Positions 10,245-20,497 of a DNA stretch of 64,000 nt are shown here, in pieces. The notes below the pieces were generated by a model. It saw only the letters and a list, made by a program, of their open reading frames with translations, made no database searches and had not been told where the DNA came from. How positions within the stretch are numbered: position 1 is the first letter of the stretch; each line of letters starts with the position of its first letter. This DNA is from Lodderomyces elongisporus. Its lineage: Eukaryota; Ascomycota; Pichiomycetes; Serinales; Debaryomycetaceae. The translations under genes were made by a program, and so were the position numbers. The stretch is taken from positions 1,125,501 to 1,189,500 of the forward strand of contig NC_083673.1 in assembly GCF_030384665.1 (NCBI RefSeq). The letters run 5' to 3'.

Positions 10245-10422
10245 TTTGGTATTTTTTTTTAGGCATTTATATATTTACTTTATTTGTCTTTTATTTCTAG
10301 ACTTTAGAATTTTTGCTTTCATTCGTTCTTTCTATCCATCTTTCTTTCTTTCTTTATTATTATTATTATTTTTTTTTTCTTTAAAAGAAGATGAATGGTC
10401 TTTATAAAAATACATAAGTTGT

Positions 10423-12015
10423 TTACTCCCATTCAACAGTAGCAGGAGGTTTAGAAGTAATATCATAAGTCACACGTGCAACACCATCAACTTCATTGAC
10501 AATTCTTGATGCAACTTTCTTCAAGAATGCTGCTTCAAATACGAACCAATCTGCAGTCATAAAATCAACAGTTTCAATAGCTCTCAAAGCAATAACTTGT
10601 TCGTAGGTTCTTTGGTCACCCATAACACCAACAGATTTCACTGGCAACAAAGCTGCAAATGCTTGAGAAATTTGTCTATACAAACCAGCTTTCTTGATTT
10701 CTTCAATGAAAATTGCGTCAGCTTCACGAGCAATCTTGACTTGTTCCTTGGTCACTTCACCGAGAACTCTAATAGCCAAACCTGGACCAGGGAATGGGTG
10801 TCTCCAAACGAGATCTTGAGGAACACCCAATAATTCACCCAAATGACGAACTTCATCTTTAAACAATTCTCTCAATGGTTCAATCAATTTCAATTTCATG
10901 TTTTCCAACAAACCACCAACGTTGTGATGGGTTTTGATTGTTTGTGATGGACCTTTGAATGATATAGATTCAATAACATCAGGGTACAAGGTACCTTGCA
11001 AGAGATATTCAACTTCAGAGCCATCATGTGGTTTAATCTTGGCTGCCTCGTCTTCAAAAACATGAATAAATGTATTTCCAATGATTTTTCTCTTCTTTTC
11101 AGGGTCAGTAACACCTTTCAATCTGCTAAGGAACAAGTCACCAGCATCGACCACAGTTAAATTGATTCCCAAACCTTCGTCCAATGTCTTCTTAACACTT
11201 TCAGTCTCATTCAATCTCATAACACCGTTATCAACATAGATGGCATGGAATCTGTCACCAATAGCCTCTTTCATAATCTTGGCTCCAACAGTTGAGTCAA
11301 CACCACCAGAAACGGCACCAATAACCTCAGCAGTTGGTCCAACCAACTTTCTGATTCTGGCAATCTCAGTGTCAATAAAGTTTTCCATACTCCAGTTGGT
11401 GTTGGCTTTACAGATATCAACTGCAAAGTTTTTCAACAACTGTTTACCTTGAATGGTGTGGGTGACCTCAGGGTGGAATTGGATACCGTAAATTTGGTCC
11501 TTTTCGTTTGCGATAGCACAGTATGGAGAGTTTTCTGAAGTAGCCACAATTTCAAACCCGGTTGGTAATGCATGCAACTTGTCACCGTGGGACATCCAAA
11601 CTTGTGAATGGTCGACACCTTTGAACAAAGCACAATTCTTGTCTTTCACATCCAAAGTGGCAGGTCCATACTCTCTCTTGTCACCTCTTGCAACACCTTT
11701 TCCGTTGATCCAAGCGAGTTCTTGCATACCGTAACAAATACCCAAAATAGGAACATCGAGCTTAAAGATATCGTGGTCAACGTGGGGAGCGTCCTCTGCG
11801 TAAACAGAGTAAGGACCACCTGAAAGAATTATACCTTTTGGTTTCCATGACAATTCAGAGATTTTCTGGGTACATGGCAACATTTCAGCATAAACTTGAA
11901 ATTCTCTCAAACGACGAGTGATCAAGTGGGAATATTGAGAACCAAAGTCCAACACCAAGATGGTGTCGAAAACTTTTGAGACTTCAATAGGAACGTCTTC
12001 AAGATTGTCTGACAT
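10423..12015 (-). CDS. GUA1: GMP synthase (glutamine-hydrolysing)
   Basis: A 530-residue bifunctional enzyme converting XMP to GMP in the cytosol. The N-terminal class I glutamine amidotransferase domain shows the nucleophile Cys94 in LGICYGMQE and the His181/Glu183 pair in FHPEVTH. The ATP-pyrophosphatase domain carries the P-loop SGGVDS at about 236-241, and the C-terminal dimerisation domain ends with the usual [16 protein letters not shown]. Start and stop agree with the family's length, and the sequence is highly conserved throughout, consistent with strong expression. A TGACTC half-site for Gcn4/Bas1-type regulators sits at 12210-12215, about 195 bp upstream. Confidence 0.98.
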   Translation of the reverse strand: MSDNLEDVPIEVSKVFDTILVLDFGSQYSHLITRRLREFQVYAEMLPCTQKISELSWKPKGIILSGGPYSVYAEDAPHVDHDIFKLDVPILGICYGMQELAWINGKGVARGDKREYGPATLDVKDKNCALFKGVDHSQVWMSHGDKLHALPTGFEIVATSENSPYCAIANEKDQIYGIQFHPEVTHTIQGKQLLKNFAVDICKANTNWSMENFIDTEIARIRKLVGPTAEVIGAVSGGVDSTVGAKIMKEAIGDRFHAIYVDNGVMRLNETESVKKTLDEGLGINLTVVDAGDLFLSRLKGVTDPEKKRKIIGNTFIHVFEDEAAKIKPHDGSEVEYLLQGTLYPDVIESISFKGPSQTIKTHHNVGGLLENMKLKLIEPLRELFKDEVRHLGELLGVPQDLVWRHPFPGPGLAIRVLGEVTKEQVKIAREADAIFIEEIKKAGLYRQISQAFAALLPVKSVGVMGDQRTYEQVIALRAIETVDFMTADWFVFEAAFLKKVASRIVNEVDGVARVTYDITSKPPATVEWE

Positions 12016-13064
12016 TGATTATAAAGAAAATTAATGAATGAAAGAAGGTGGTGTGTACTTGCTTACAAGGATGGGAGGGGAATAATGCCACCAGCAAAAG
12101 AAAGGAAAAGAAAAAAAAATAGGAAGAAAAGAAAGAAGAAGAGGAAAAAAGAGGGAGAAGCGGGAAAGAGGTATAAAATGATAAGGATTTTATTTTTCAT
12201 CTCATCACTTGACTCCTTCTCCTCCACTCGCATTGCAATATAAAAATTCAGCCTTGAAGAAAAGCTTTATGAAAGGAAAAAAAAATAGAAACAAAAAAAA
12301 AAAAAATAATAATAAAAAAAAGAAACACAGTAAACTTGGTAGCGAAGCCTATTTTTGGCTGCGAAAGAAGGAGATAACTTACAAGATTCCATCGGAACAA
12401 GTCTGTGATAGTTTGTCAACAACATTTTATATCATATACTCGAGAACCTAAAGTAAGATATATGATATTTAACTAATTTGTAACTAATTTGATTTTGTTT
12501 GTTACAAATGTCAAGATTTAGCAGTGTAATGTTTTGAAAAAAAAGGTAAATATAAAATGGAAAGTTGAAACTATATACTCTGATTTTGCCGATATTTTGA
12601 TATGGTGAGATTCAAATTGCAAAAAACAAACAAACAAACAAACAAACCACACAACAACAGTAACCTATTTGATGGCAATATTAAAGCAATTAGTTTCCAT
12701 TTCTTATTCAAAGTCCTTACCTTCTTGTAGACACATACATAATTTTGACTTTTTCTCGGGATTTCCTTTTTCTTTTTCATTTTTTCTCTTCATGTTTTTT
12801 TTTATATTTTTATAATTTTATAATTTTTTAAATTTTTAGGTTAAACTTAGTTCAACAATTACAACCATTTCAATTTCTATTGGTATCATCATATATTAAC
12901 ATTGGAAGATATTAAGAAACATCAAACTGGTTTTTTTTACTCAGAGATTGCTATATTTTCAATAATCTTTCTTGCAAGACCCTTTGTATTTCTTGTGAGA
13001 AACTCCAAAAGAAACGAAAAGAACCATAAAAAAAACATTCTTCAGAAACATAATCTATAACCGA
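12016..13064. other. 1 kb intergenic, GUA1 promoter side
   Basis: This divergent spacer between GUA1 and the small gene at 13065 is AT-rich, with purine and A tracts (12100-12160, 12275-12330) and a CAAA tandem repeat near 12622-12646. Open frames here are short and low-complexity. Apart from the TGACTC half-site I see no defined element. Confidence 0.5.
12210..12215. promoter_or_regulatory. TGACTC half-site upstream of GUA1
   Basis: TGACTC is the core bound by Gcn4 and Bas1, regulators of amino-acid and purine genes in yeasts. One copy is visible upstream of GUA1, a purine gene. A single hexamer in 1 kb of promoter can occur by chance, so the support is modest. Confidence 0.3.
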
Positions 13065-13406
13065 ATGAGGTCTCTACCACCACCACGAATTACCAGAGCC
13101 AGAAGATGGAAACGAATCAAAAGAGCATTGAAAAATTTATTCACTAAAGGTTATATCTCAGACTTTGGCGTGTTTCAAAAACGAGCTTGGCTTTCACGAC
13201 AATGTCACTCCGTTTCTATGATTGGACGACTGCCTATATTGTCTCGAATGAGGAAATTGAATTCGACTGAGGATAATCTTGTCAGGTCGGCAAATTGGGG
13301 ACTCTTAATTGCAAGAAGTTTCAGCAAACTCGTTGCTAAAACATCTTTACCAGGTTTAAAGAACGACTTTGTTGAGAGAGATAGATGGAAAAAAACCGCG
13401 ACCTAA
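13065..13406 (+). CDS. Small basic hypothetical protein
   Basis: A 113-residue ATG-initiated ORF that I do not recognise. It is strongly basic, especially at the N-terminus (RITRARRWKRIKRALKNLF), and is not low-complexity, unlike spurious frames nearby. There is no signal peptide or membrane segment, and the Arg/Lys-rich amphipathic start could be a mitochondrial targeting or RNA-binding region. It lies between GUA1 and YTM1, in the same direction as YTM1, with about 500 bp before the YTM1 ATG. It could be a lineage-specific gene or a chance ORF. Conservation in related species would decide. Confidence 0.45.
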   Translation: MRSLPPPRITRARRWKRIKRALKNLFTKGYISDFGVFQKRAWLSRQCHSVSMIGRLPILSRMRKLNSTEDNLVRSANWGLLIARSFSKLVAKTSLPGLKNDFVERDRWKKTAT

Positions 13407-13919
13407 AGAGAGAATTTTAAAATTGGGCCCAAAAAAATTGAAAAAAAAAAATAAGAAAAGGAAAAAATAAGAAAAGGAGGTGCTTTAAATATCATGAGCA
13501 AATAGATACATAAAATAAGGACAAAAAACAAAAAGAATAAATAAATGAAGTTGAAAGCAAAAAAACAACAAAATAAGTTTTGTATGTATATAGAGTCTAA
13601 ACAACAGAAAGTATGTTTTACTTTGTTCAACATTGTTCAACATTGTTTAACATTGTTTTACTTTGTTTTGCTTCATTTTCCGTAAACTTCTCGTGTTTGA
13701 TGCGAGCAAAGTAGATTTTTTTTTTTCCTCTTTGGTAGCGACTTTTTCTGCTCTGAGATGAGTGCCTCCTTTTGGAAAATTTCGGGTTTCACGATGACCT
13801 TGAGACCATATCGTTGAGGAAAGACATAAACTTTAGTCAACAATAATATTGGCAACAATACCGAATTTTTCTCCCAACTATTCGTTTATAGACAATCTTG
13901 CACATCTACCGTCATTACA
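13407..13919. promoter_or_regulatory. YTM1 upstream region
   Basis: A 513 bp AT-rich spacer with direct repeats of TTGTTCAACATTGTT-like units near 13624-13660. Within it, GATGAG (13757-13762) and GGAAAATTTC (13774-13783) lie 11 bp apart. They resemble the PAC and RRPE motifs that co-occur in front of yeast ribosome-biogenesis genes, which fits YTM1. Confidence 0.45.
13757..13783 (+). promoter_or_regulatory. PAC-like plus RRPE-like motif pair
   Basis: GAGATGAGT resembles the PAC motif (GCGATGAG) and TGGAAAATTTC resembles RRPE (TGAAAAATTT), each with a mismatch. They are 137-163 bp upstream of the YTM1 ATG. The pair is known to mark ribosome-biogenesis regulons in yeasts; use at this site is inferred. 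Confidence 0.4.
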
Positions 13920-15395
13920 ATGTCCGACGATAAGAACCAGATCAAAATCAAATTCACGACCAACGAGTCCGATGAAAGTCTAAAGGTTGAAGAGACTCCG
14001 CTTTATGTTCCAGTTACATTGAAGCGATATGGTTTATCTGAGATCGTGAATCACTTGCTTGAAACTCAAAAGGCATTAGAATCTGAATCAGGTGAAGACG
14101 ACGAGGAGCGAAAACCAGTACCCTTTAACTTTCTTATAAATGGCGAGCTTTTACGAACTTCCATATCCGACTATTTAACACGTAACGGGTTATCCAGTGA
14201 AGCCTTTCTCACAATTGAATATACTCGAGCAATCCTTCCTCCAAGCTTTCAGGCCTCGTTTCAAAATGATGACTGGATCTCTTCGCTTGATTCAATCAAC
14301 AGAAACCTGTCTGCGGTAACATCATCACAACTAACAATCACTAATCCGAAAATATTGAGTGGTTCGTATGATGGTATAGTGAAAACATACAATATGTCGG
14401 GAAAAGTGGAAAAACAATATATGGGACATTCGGCAGCGGTCAAATCTGTTAAATGGATTTCACCAACTAGAATAGTTTCCTGTGGGAATGATCAACAGGT
14501 TAGGTTATGGAAGACAGCACACGAAGGTGTAGTTGATCAAAACGAAGAAGATGAGGAGGAAAATGAAGCTAATGAAGGTGATGACGGCGATAACGACATG
14601 GAAAAGATTGAAGATGGTAAGACATTGGCCATTTTGGAAGGCCACAAGGCTCCAGTGGTGGATCTTGCTGTGAACCAACAAACAAAGCGTATATTGAGTG
14701 CAGGTTACGACTTAAATGTCGGTTTTTGGTCGACAAACTATAAAGATATGGCAAAGATTTCCATTCCCGAATATGACTCAAACGTGATTTCCACATCATC
14801 CAAAAAGAGAAGGAAATTGGCTTTGCAGGATGCAACCATTAGACGTCGTTCTCCATTAAGTTTGTTACTGGGCCATACCGAGCCTGTAGAGGGTGTGATC
14901 TTTGACGAATTAGACGCTACAGTTGGTTATTCTGTATCGCAGGATCATACTATCAAGACATGGGATTTGGTCACCCTGAGATGCGTTGATACCAGAACCA
15001 CTGGGTTTTCGTTGTTGTCTATATTACAGTTACCTCAAGTGAACTTAATAGCAACGGGTTCCTCAGCTCGTCACATTAACTTGCATGACCCAAGAGTTTC
15101 TGCATCAAACACAAATTCAGAGGTTGTCAATACAAAGTTGGTTGGCCACACAAACTTTGTAGTGGGTCTTAGCGCTTCTCCCCACAACTCCAACATGTTT
15201 GCATCCAGCTCACACGATGGTACTGTTAAAGTGTGGGATATCAGAGCTGACAAATCATTATACACAATTACACGAGAAGATGGCAGCACAAAGAGTAAAA
15301 TATTTGATGTTTGTTGGGATAGCGAAATTGGACTCATTAGTGGTGGTGAGGACAAGAGAGTCCAGATCAATAAAGGATCAGATATATCCAAATAA
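13920..15395 (+). CDS. YTM1: Ribosome biogenesis WD-repeat protein Ytm1
   Basis: A 491-residue protein with an N-terminal ubiquitin-like NLE domain (about residues 5-100, starting IKIKFTTNESDESLKVEETPLYVP) and a seven-bladed WD40 propeller from about 120 to the end. Repeats such as YMGHSAAVKSVKW, LEGHKAPVVDLAV, LLGHTEPVEGVIFD and LVGHTNFVVGLSA are visible. Ytm1 works with Erb1 and Nop7 in large-subunit pre-rRNA processing, and its NLE domain contacts the MIDAS of Rea1 to trigger release from pre-60S particles. An acidic insert (about 205-230) splits one blade. CTG codons at 14868 and 14976 fall at WD positions where Ser is more natural than Leu, supporting CUG-Ser decoding. Confidence 0.95.
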   Translation: MSDDKNQIKIKFTTNESDESLKVEETPLYVPVTLKRYGLSEIVNHLLETQKALESESGEDDEERKPVPFNFLINGELLRTSISDYLTRNGLSSEAFLTIEYTRAILPPSFQASFQNDDWISSLDSINRNLSAVTSSQLTITNPKILSGSYDGIVKTYNMSGKVEKQYMGHSAAVKSVKWISPTRIVSCGNDQQVRLWKTAHEGVVDQNEEDEEENEANEGDDGDNDMEKIEDGKTLAILEGHKAPVVDLAVNQQTKRILSAGYDLNVGFWSTNYKDMAKISIPEYDSNVISTSSKKRRKLALQDATIRRRSPLSLLLGHTEPVEGVIFDELDATVGYSVSQDHTIKTWDLVTLRCVDTRTTGFSLLSILQLPQVNLIATGSSARHINLHDPRVSASNTNSEVVNTKLVGHTNFVVGLSASPHNSNMFASSSHDGTVKVWDIRADKSLYTITREDGSTKSKIFDVCWDSEIGLISGGEDKRVQINKGSDISK

Positions 15396-15561
15396 TAAAG
15401 GCACTTGTTACTATAATTGTTTCTAATTTTTCATCATCAAGCAAGAAGATTCGGCAAAAATAAAAAAGAGGAGAAGAAATTAGAAAAGAAAAACAAGACA
15501 TTCAGTAGGCAATTCTAGTTTCAACTTTAATTTCAATTTCAGCTTTAATTTCAATTTCGGA

Positions 15562-17007
15562 TTATAACTCGTTATCTCTATATGATTTATTTTCCTTTCT
15601 AGAGCTTGTAAACAAGTTTAGGCCGTAATACCCTTGCCACATACTCTCTTTATCGGTCAAGTAACCCACAACGCCAGTTTTGTTGCCCAATGATAATGGG
15701 TCAAATACAGAGTAAACAGAGCTGGCAGTCACCCACCCAAGTTTATCACGCACATCGGCCAATTCATCAGCATTCAACTCTACTTGTGCCGCAGAACCAT
15801 ATTTCAATGGTCCTGCATTTATCCAGTACCCGCGTTGTACTCCTGAACTATGTTTTTTTCCATTTTCAGGTTTTGTCAATTTCTCTATTTTGTCCAAGTA
15901 TGCAAACAAATTCTCTGCAGTATCCAAAAAAAACACAGACACAATAACAACATTCTTGTATTTATCTCTATCAGGTATTTCAAACTCAAGGAAATTTTGA
16001 TTAACATTGTGCAAAGCCTCGGGTTTCTTTTCCTCACCAACAGGCGAATATTTAAAAGTTCTAAACTGCGATTCGGTGGTATAGAAATCTGAATTTGTAT
16101 GGATATAGGGATAAACAGTGTATGTATCTGCCTGCTTGTGCTTTCCTGCAACAAAATTATAGTCAACCAATGCATTCATCAAGCCGGAGTTTTCGATGGC
16201 ATATACCGCACCATACCCGCCTTTGCTAAACTCATAAGCCAATCTTCCCAAGCCACTTCCAGGGAACACCAAAACGGTATCTTTTTTCTCTTCTGGTATG
16301 ATAAGCAATTCCAATTGTGATGCAATGTATTCAAAAATGGGCAAGAGTTCCAAGCTAACATGACCAGGTGGCCAGTCACGTTGATAATGTGCCAATGCCT
16401 CGATGACACGATAATTGGAACCACTTGAAGTACTCTTTTTGGTGGACTGGTCAAGCAATGCAAAATCAGATTGCGTAATGCCGTATTTAGCTATAGCGTG
16501 GTCAGCTACGTGATCAAGAAGCTTATAGTTTTCAACAATTGCAGAGTCGATTTTGTTCAACTTTTTGACATAGCCAACATCCTTGGCAAAGTTTTGTTGC
16601 TTAGAGTCGAGTAGTTTAAATAGCTTTTTTCTCCTCTCATTAACGGACTCGGAGTTTCTCTTGTACTCCTTTAATGATTTAACTGCAGACAACACTTCTA
16701 ATTTGTCCTCATGCGACAAACTACGAAACGTATTTGAACCATCTGATGATGATGATGATGACAAAGGCGAAATGGTGCTAAATTTTGCAGATGAAGATGC
16801 TGATAAATATTTATGAGTAGAAAGCACTAGCGATCTAAATGTCGAAGTACGAGAAATCATATTCGTAAAAGCAAAGGTTGTAACTAAAATTGGCAATTGA
16901 GACTGTCGACCGCAAATAAGCTTGAGAAAAGTGTGAATTACAAAACAAGCAGCAAGGAGAACTATTATAGGCTGTATTCGTTCTGTAAAGTACGAGCTAT
17001 TTGGCAT
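15562..17007 (-). CDS. N2227-family carnosine N-methyltransferase-like protein
   Basis: A 481-residue member of the N2227 (carnosine N-methyltransferase) family, related to S. cerevisiae YNL092W. The SAM-binding motif VFPGSGLGRLAYEFSKGGYGAVYAIE lies at about 245-270, and downstream blocks such as YWINAGPLKY and ELNADEL are typical. The reaction in the family is SAM-dependent methylation of carnosine to anserine; the yeast substrate is unproven. The ATG at 17007 gives an N-terminal hydrophobic stretch (IIVLLAACFVIHTFL) that could be a membrane anchor. A second in-frame ATG at 16860 gives 432 residues, closer to the yeast length, and begins with an Arg/Ser-rich sequence like a mitochondrial presequence. 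The open frame above 17007 has only a TTG start. Confidence 0.88.
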   Translation of the reverse strand: MPNSSYFTERIQPIIVLLAACFVIHTFLKLICGRQSQLPILVTTFAFTNMISRTSTFRSLVLSTHKYLSASSSAKFSTISPLSSSSSSDGSNTFRSLSHEDKLEVLSAVKSLKEYKRNSESVNERRKKLFKLLDSKQQNFAKDVGYVKKLNKIDSAIVENYKLLDHVADHAIAKYGITQSDFALLDQSTKKSTSSGSNYRVIEALAHYQRDWPPGHVSLELLPIFEYIASQLELLIIPEEKKDTVLVFPGSGLGRLAYEFSKGGYGAVYAIENSGLMNALVDYNFVAGKHKQADTYTVYPYIHTNSDFYTTESQFRTFKYSPVGEEKKPEALHNVNQNFLEFEIPDRDKYKNVVIVSVFFLDTAENLFAYLDKIEKLTKPENGKKHSSGVQRGYWINAGPLKYGSAAQVELNADELADVRDKLGWVTASSVYSVFDPLSLGNKTGVVGYLTDKESMWQGYYGLNLFTSSRKENKSYRDNEL

Positions 17008-17223
17008 TGCAGAAAAGAAGAAGAAGAAGAAAAAAAAAACCAAAAAGAAAAAGATTCAAAAATTTTGAATGAACCGTTGCTGGACAAAAAAAAGGGTGAT
17101 AGGAACTTGATCTGTTATATATTGTTTTGCATTTAGCAATGAATGTAATGATATGTTAACAAGTATGCATGCACAAGTATTGAAAAAAGCAATTGTGTTT
17201 TTAAAAGAAGGGGACGTGTGGAT
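17008..17223. other. Divergent spacer methyltransferase/RAM2 side
   Basis: An AT-rich spacer with GAA and A-rich repeats close to the methyltransferase start. No element could be identified. Confidence 0.35.
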
Positions 17224-17561
17224 ATGAGTTACTGCTTAATTATAGAAAGAAGTTCCAGGATATTCCTTCTTCCATCTGGTTCTACAAATACTTTCTTTCC
17301 CTTAAACGCAGAACCACTTAATTGTTTTGAAGAATTGTCAACAGTAAAAAACGAGAGAGAAAAGAATAGAGGGCCGCACTCCCCGGACGCAAAGGCACTA
17401 CCACATGTATATGTTTCTCATTTGAAAATGATGAGCGACTTTTTGATTAAAGATCAAAAGGCACAGTTGCATGTGTATCAATCACTGGAACCAAATCACA
17501 TTAGGAGCAATAGATATCTATTGAGAAGCTCAATCTTCAATCTTCAATCTTTTGTCTTTTC

Positions 17562-17592
<31 letters not shown>

Positions 17593-17619
17593 TCACTTTT
17601 TCACTTTTTATTTTTTTGA
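17224..17619 (+). CDS. Possible small ORF abutting RAM2
   Basis: A 131-residue ATG ORF ending 3 bases before the RAM2 start codon. About the first 100 residues are of mixed, protein-like composition (for example MSYCLIIERSSRIFLLPSGS at the start and SHLKMMSDFLIKDQKAQLHV later). The last 25 are a Phe/Leu run created by the pyrimidine tract in front of RAM2. I do not recognise it. If it is real, the RAM2 promoter lies inside its coding sequence. It may equally be a chance open frame in the RAM2 promoter, or an unspliced exon of something else. Confidence 0.25.
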
Positions 17620-17622
17620 ATA

Positions 17623-18600
17623 ATGACTGAATTTGATTACTCAGATATTGAGCCGGTGAGTCTCAACACTGAAACGCCGCAATTATGCCAAATTTTATAC
17701 GATCAAGAGTACAAAGAAGTGATGGGTACGCTTCTTGCGCTTATGAAACTCAATGAATATTCTCCAAGAGCCAAATATATTACTGAATTGGGTATTGAAA
17801 AACTAGCATCGCATTATACAACATGGATATATCGATATAATATATTGAAGAATTTACCAAACACCAATTATTATGATGAACTAGACTGGTGTGAGCAAAT
17901 TGCTTTGGACAATGAAAAAAACTTTCAGATATGGAACTATCGACAATTGATTATCAACGAGATTATAGCAATGGAGGAGAATAGTGCTGAGAATGCGGAC
18001 GAGAAAGAGGTTAAACGGAAAGTCCAATTTGATCCTCATCGTGAGTTTCCCATAATGGCGGCGATGTTAGACTCTGATTCCAAAAATCATCATGTATGGT
18101 CGTATCGGAAATGGTTGGTTGAAAAGTTTAATTTATTCAATGATGTAAAAGAACATGAGTTTGTCAATAGTTGTATTGAACTAGATTTGTTGAATAATAG
18201 TGCTTGGTCTCATCGGTTTTTCCTAAACTTTAGCGATTACAGAACAGATGATAGCAATGAGATGCATGGTGAAGATTTGGTTGAAAAGGAGATTGAGTAT
18301 GTGAAGAACAAAATCACCGAGTGTCCTCAAAACGCAAGCTCGTGGGATTATTTAAATGGAATATACGACAAATTCGATAGGGATATCTGTGAATTAGAAG
18401 TATTTGCCAATGGGTTTGCCGATTTTGAGCAAGATAATGTCAAGAGTACATTTGCAATCGAGCTCTTGGCCAAGATATTTATGAAGAAGAACCAATTCGA
18501 CAAATGCATTACGCAGTATGAGATGCTTAGAGATGAATATGACCCAATGAGGAAGAATTTCTGGAATTACGAAATCTCACGAATAAAGGAGCTCGTCTAA
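17623..18600 (+). CDS. RAM2: Protein farnesyl/geranylgeranyl transferase type I alpha subunit
   Basis: A 325-residue prenyltransferase alpha subunit shared by protein farnesyltransferase and geranylgeranyltransferase I. These enzymes attach isoprenoids to CaaX proteins such as Ras, Rho and mating factors in the cytosol. It contains the PPTA repeats of paired helices with W-x-Y-R or W-x-H-R cores: TWIYRYNILKNL, IWNYRQLIINE, VWSYRKWLVEKF, AWSHRFFLNF and SSWDYLNGIY. The Lys and Tyr positions that contact the diphosphate in family structures fall in these repeats. Length is normal (S. cerevisiae Ram2 is about 316). A strong pyrimidine tract (17545-17615) immediately precedes the ATG. Confidence 0.95.
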   Translation: MTEFDYSDIEPVSLNTETPQLCQILYDQEYKEVMGTLLALMKLNEYSPRAKYITELGIEKLASHYTTWIYRYNILKNLPNTNYYDELDWCEQIALDNEKNFQIWNYRQLIINEIIAMEENSAENADEKEVKRKVQFDPHREFPIMAAMLDSDSKNHHVWSYRKWLVEKFNLFNDVKEHEFVNSCIELDLLNNSAWSHRFFLNFSDYRTDDSNEMHGEDLVEKEIEYVKNKITECPQNASSWDYLNGIYDKFDRDICELEVFANGFADFEQDNVKSTFAIELLAKIFMKKNQFDKCITQYEMLRDEYDPMRKNFWNYEISRIKELV

Positions 18601-20497
18601 AAAACTTGATGCGAAGAGGCAGGGGGGCAAGGGGCAGGGGGCAAATGATTGTGTGATGATAAGGTGGGAAAACGATAAAATGTTCAGCACCGAACTATAA
18701 GTATGGAAGTGTTAAAGTATGCGAAATTGACTAATTGACTTTGAAAATATGGTTTGCTTCTGTTGATACCAGAACAATTTTTTTATCTTTAACTTCTAAG
18801 CGATGTTAACTGTTACCTATGGAATTTACGTTTGATGCCGCGAAAAAGAAAGGTAAGGTGGTTTACGACAAACTTGAAGATTGCGATTTATTGATATTTC
18901 AGCACGGTTACAACGATTGATAGAAGCGAAAGCGAATGCAAAAGCAGAGAATAAAATATATATACTTACACGAATCTGGGTAGCTTTTTCATCTTTTTAT
19001 TTTTTTATTTTTTTGTTTTTTTGTTTTTTTGTTTTATTGCTTTGTTTACCTGTTGCGTGAGCAAAACAATAATGTTCTGTTTATAAAGCCAGAGTTTTCA
19101 ATAAGTATACAATATGATTCAGGCTGGTGTAATATGTCTCCTGTGATTGAGAATACACTAGTTAAGGTGTTGGGGAGGAGGGTAGGAATAATGCTTTGAA
19201 TGAATTAATGAGAAGCTAGGTTTATAAAATACACTCTTCTTCTGCTCTATTTACTAACCTATGGGAATGACAACAAAAAAGTACAAAATAAGGAAAACAC
19301 AAACCACTACATCCACCCTTTTAATTTAGTATTTTTTCTCTTGTATAAGATTACTCTGTTTTATCCCCAAGCAAGAATCCTTCAAGGGTTTTTCTTCTTT
19401 ACCGAGTTTATACCTTTAATCATTTTACAAAACAAAACATAGCTCCTAAAGTCTAAAAGGAAGATATCCCAGATTCGGAATTATGTGCGCGTTTGTGTAT
19501 TTCCGTAAGTCTTCTCGCATTGTTAAGTGTTTTCTTTTCTTTTCTTTTTTTTTCTTCTCTTTGCTTAGTAAAACGGTTCAAGCTCAAACTGTACGGTCTA
19601 TCGGAACAACTGTAAAATACTCGACCTCACAAGTGTAAAATTAAACAGTTTGCTTCTTCAGCTGTCACAAAATTATTGTGCAAAAGCCTCTTTCCAGGTC
19701 TATGACTCTTACTTATTTTTCCTTTTTCCTTTTTTCTTTTTTCTTTTTTCTTTCTTACCTTTGCTAAAACTGGCTTTTATTTGTATGAACTATTTACTAT
19801 TTGTTTGGCAAAAGGATGAAAAAGCCACGTTCGGGTCCGCGTCGAGTTCCTAAAACAAAAATTGCTACTGTAAACACACCCCATGTATTCCAACTATTCC
19901 CCATAGTGTCGTCATTCCAGAATAAAAGACTCAATATACTATTTCCGTCATGCCTATATACTATCTCGGAAAATTATATATATACAAAAATAGTATGTCA
20001 TATAGTGTATTGCAAGAGATTGGTGCGAGATACGATTTTTGTATTAAATCCGCACGGCTGGCTTTGTGGTGTTGCGTGAGGTATATATTTCCAGTAAAGC
20101 CGTTCTTTGCTAACAAATTTTTTTATTTCTTTTGCGATTCGTTAACTCCGAGCCGCTTCTTAGCTCAGAATTTTCTACACGGCACAAGAACTCATAGATT
20201 TTTTGCATAATATGGCGTTTCATGTCAAATGATGAATCTCAAAACATATAAATACATGAAGTATCCTCTATTTTTTTTTTAAACTCTTTGTCTTTTGAAT
20301 CCTTAACCTAGGGTTGTAGAGAGTCGAAAGTGGCAAACACAAACCAATAAACTACAAAGAACAAGAACAAGAACAAGATCGAGAAAACGAAACATAAACA
20401 TAAACATACATATAACAATACACACATTTTTAACAACAACAACAACAACAACAATAATAACAACAGCAACAAAATTAACAACACAATAGAACAAGTA
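18601..20497. other. 1.9 kb intergenic upstream of MFS gene
   Basis: A long AT-rich stretch between RAM2 and the DHA2 transporter. It holds TTTTT-G repeat tracts (18995-19035), TTTTC repeats (19525-19555, 19715-19755) and, next to the transporter ATG, a CAA/AACAAG-rich leader (20336-20490). A 33-codon ATG ORF at 18819-18920 and a TACTAAC near 19251-19257 were noted but support no gene. The length suits a regulated transporter promoter. Confidence 0.45.

Noticed and set aside
18819..18920. 33-codon ORF with charged sequence and internal GGTAAGG
   Set aside because: Too short, no partner exon or branch site in range, and no recognised family.
19251..19330. TACTAAC branch-point-like heptamer followed by TTTAG
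   Set aside because: No GTATGT-type donor upstream and no coding sequence on either side.
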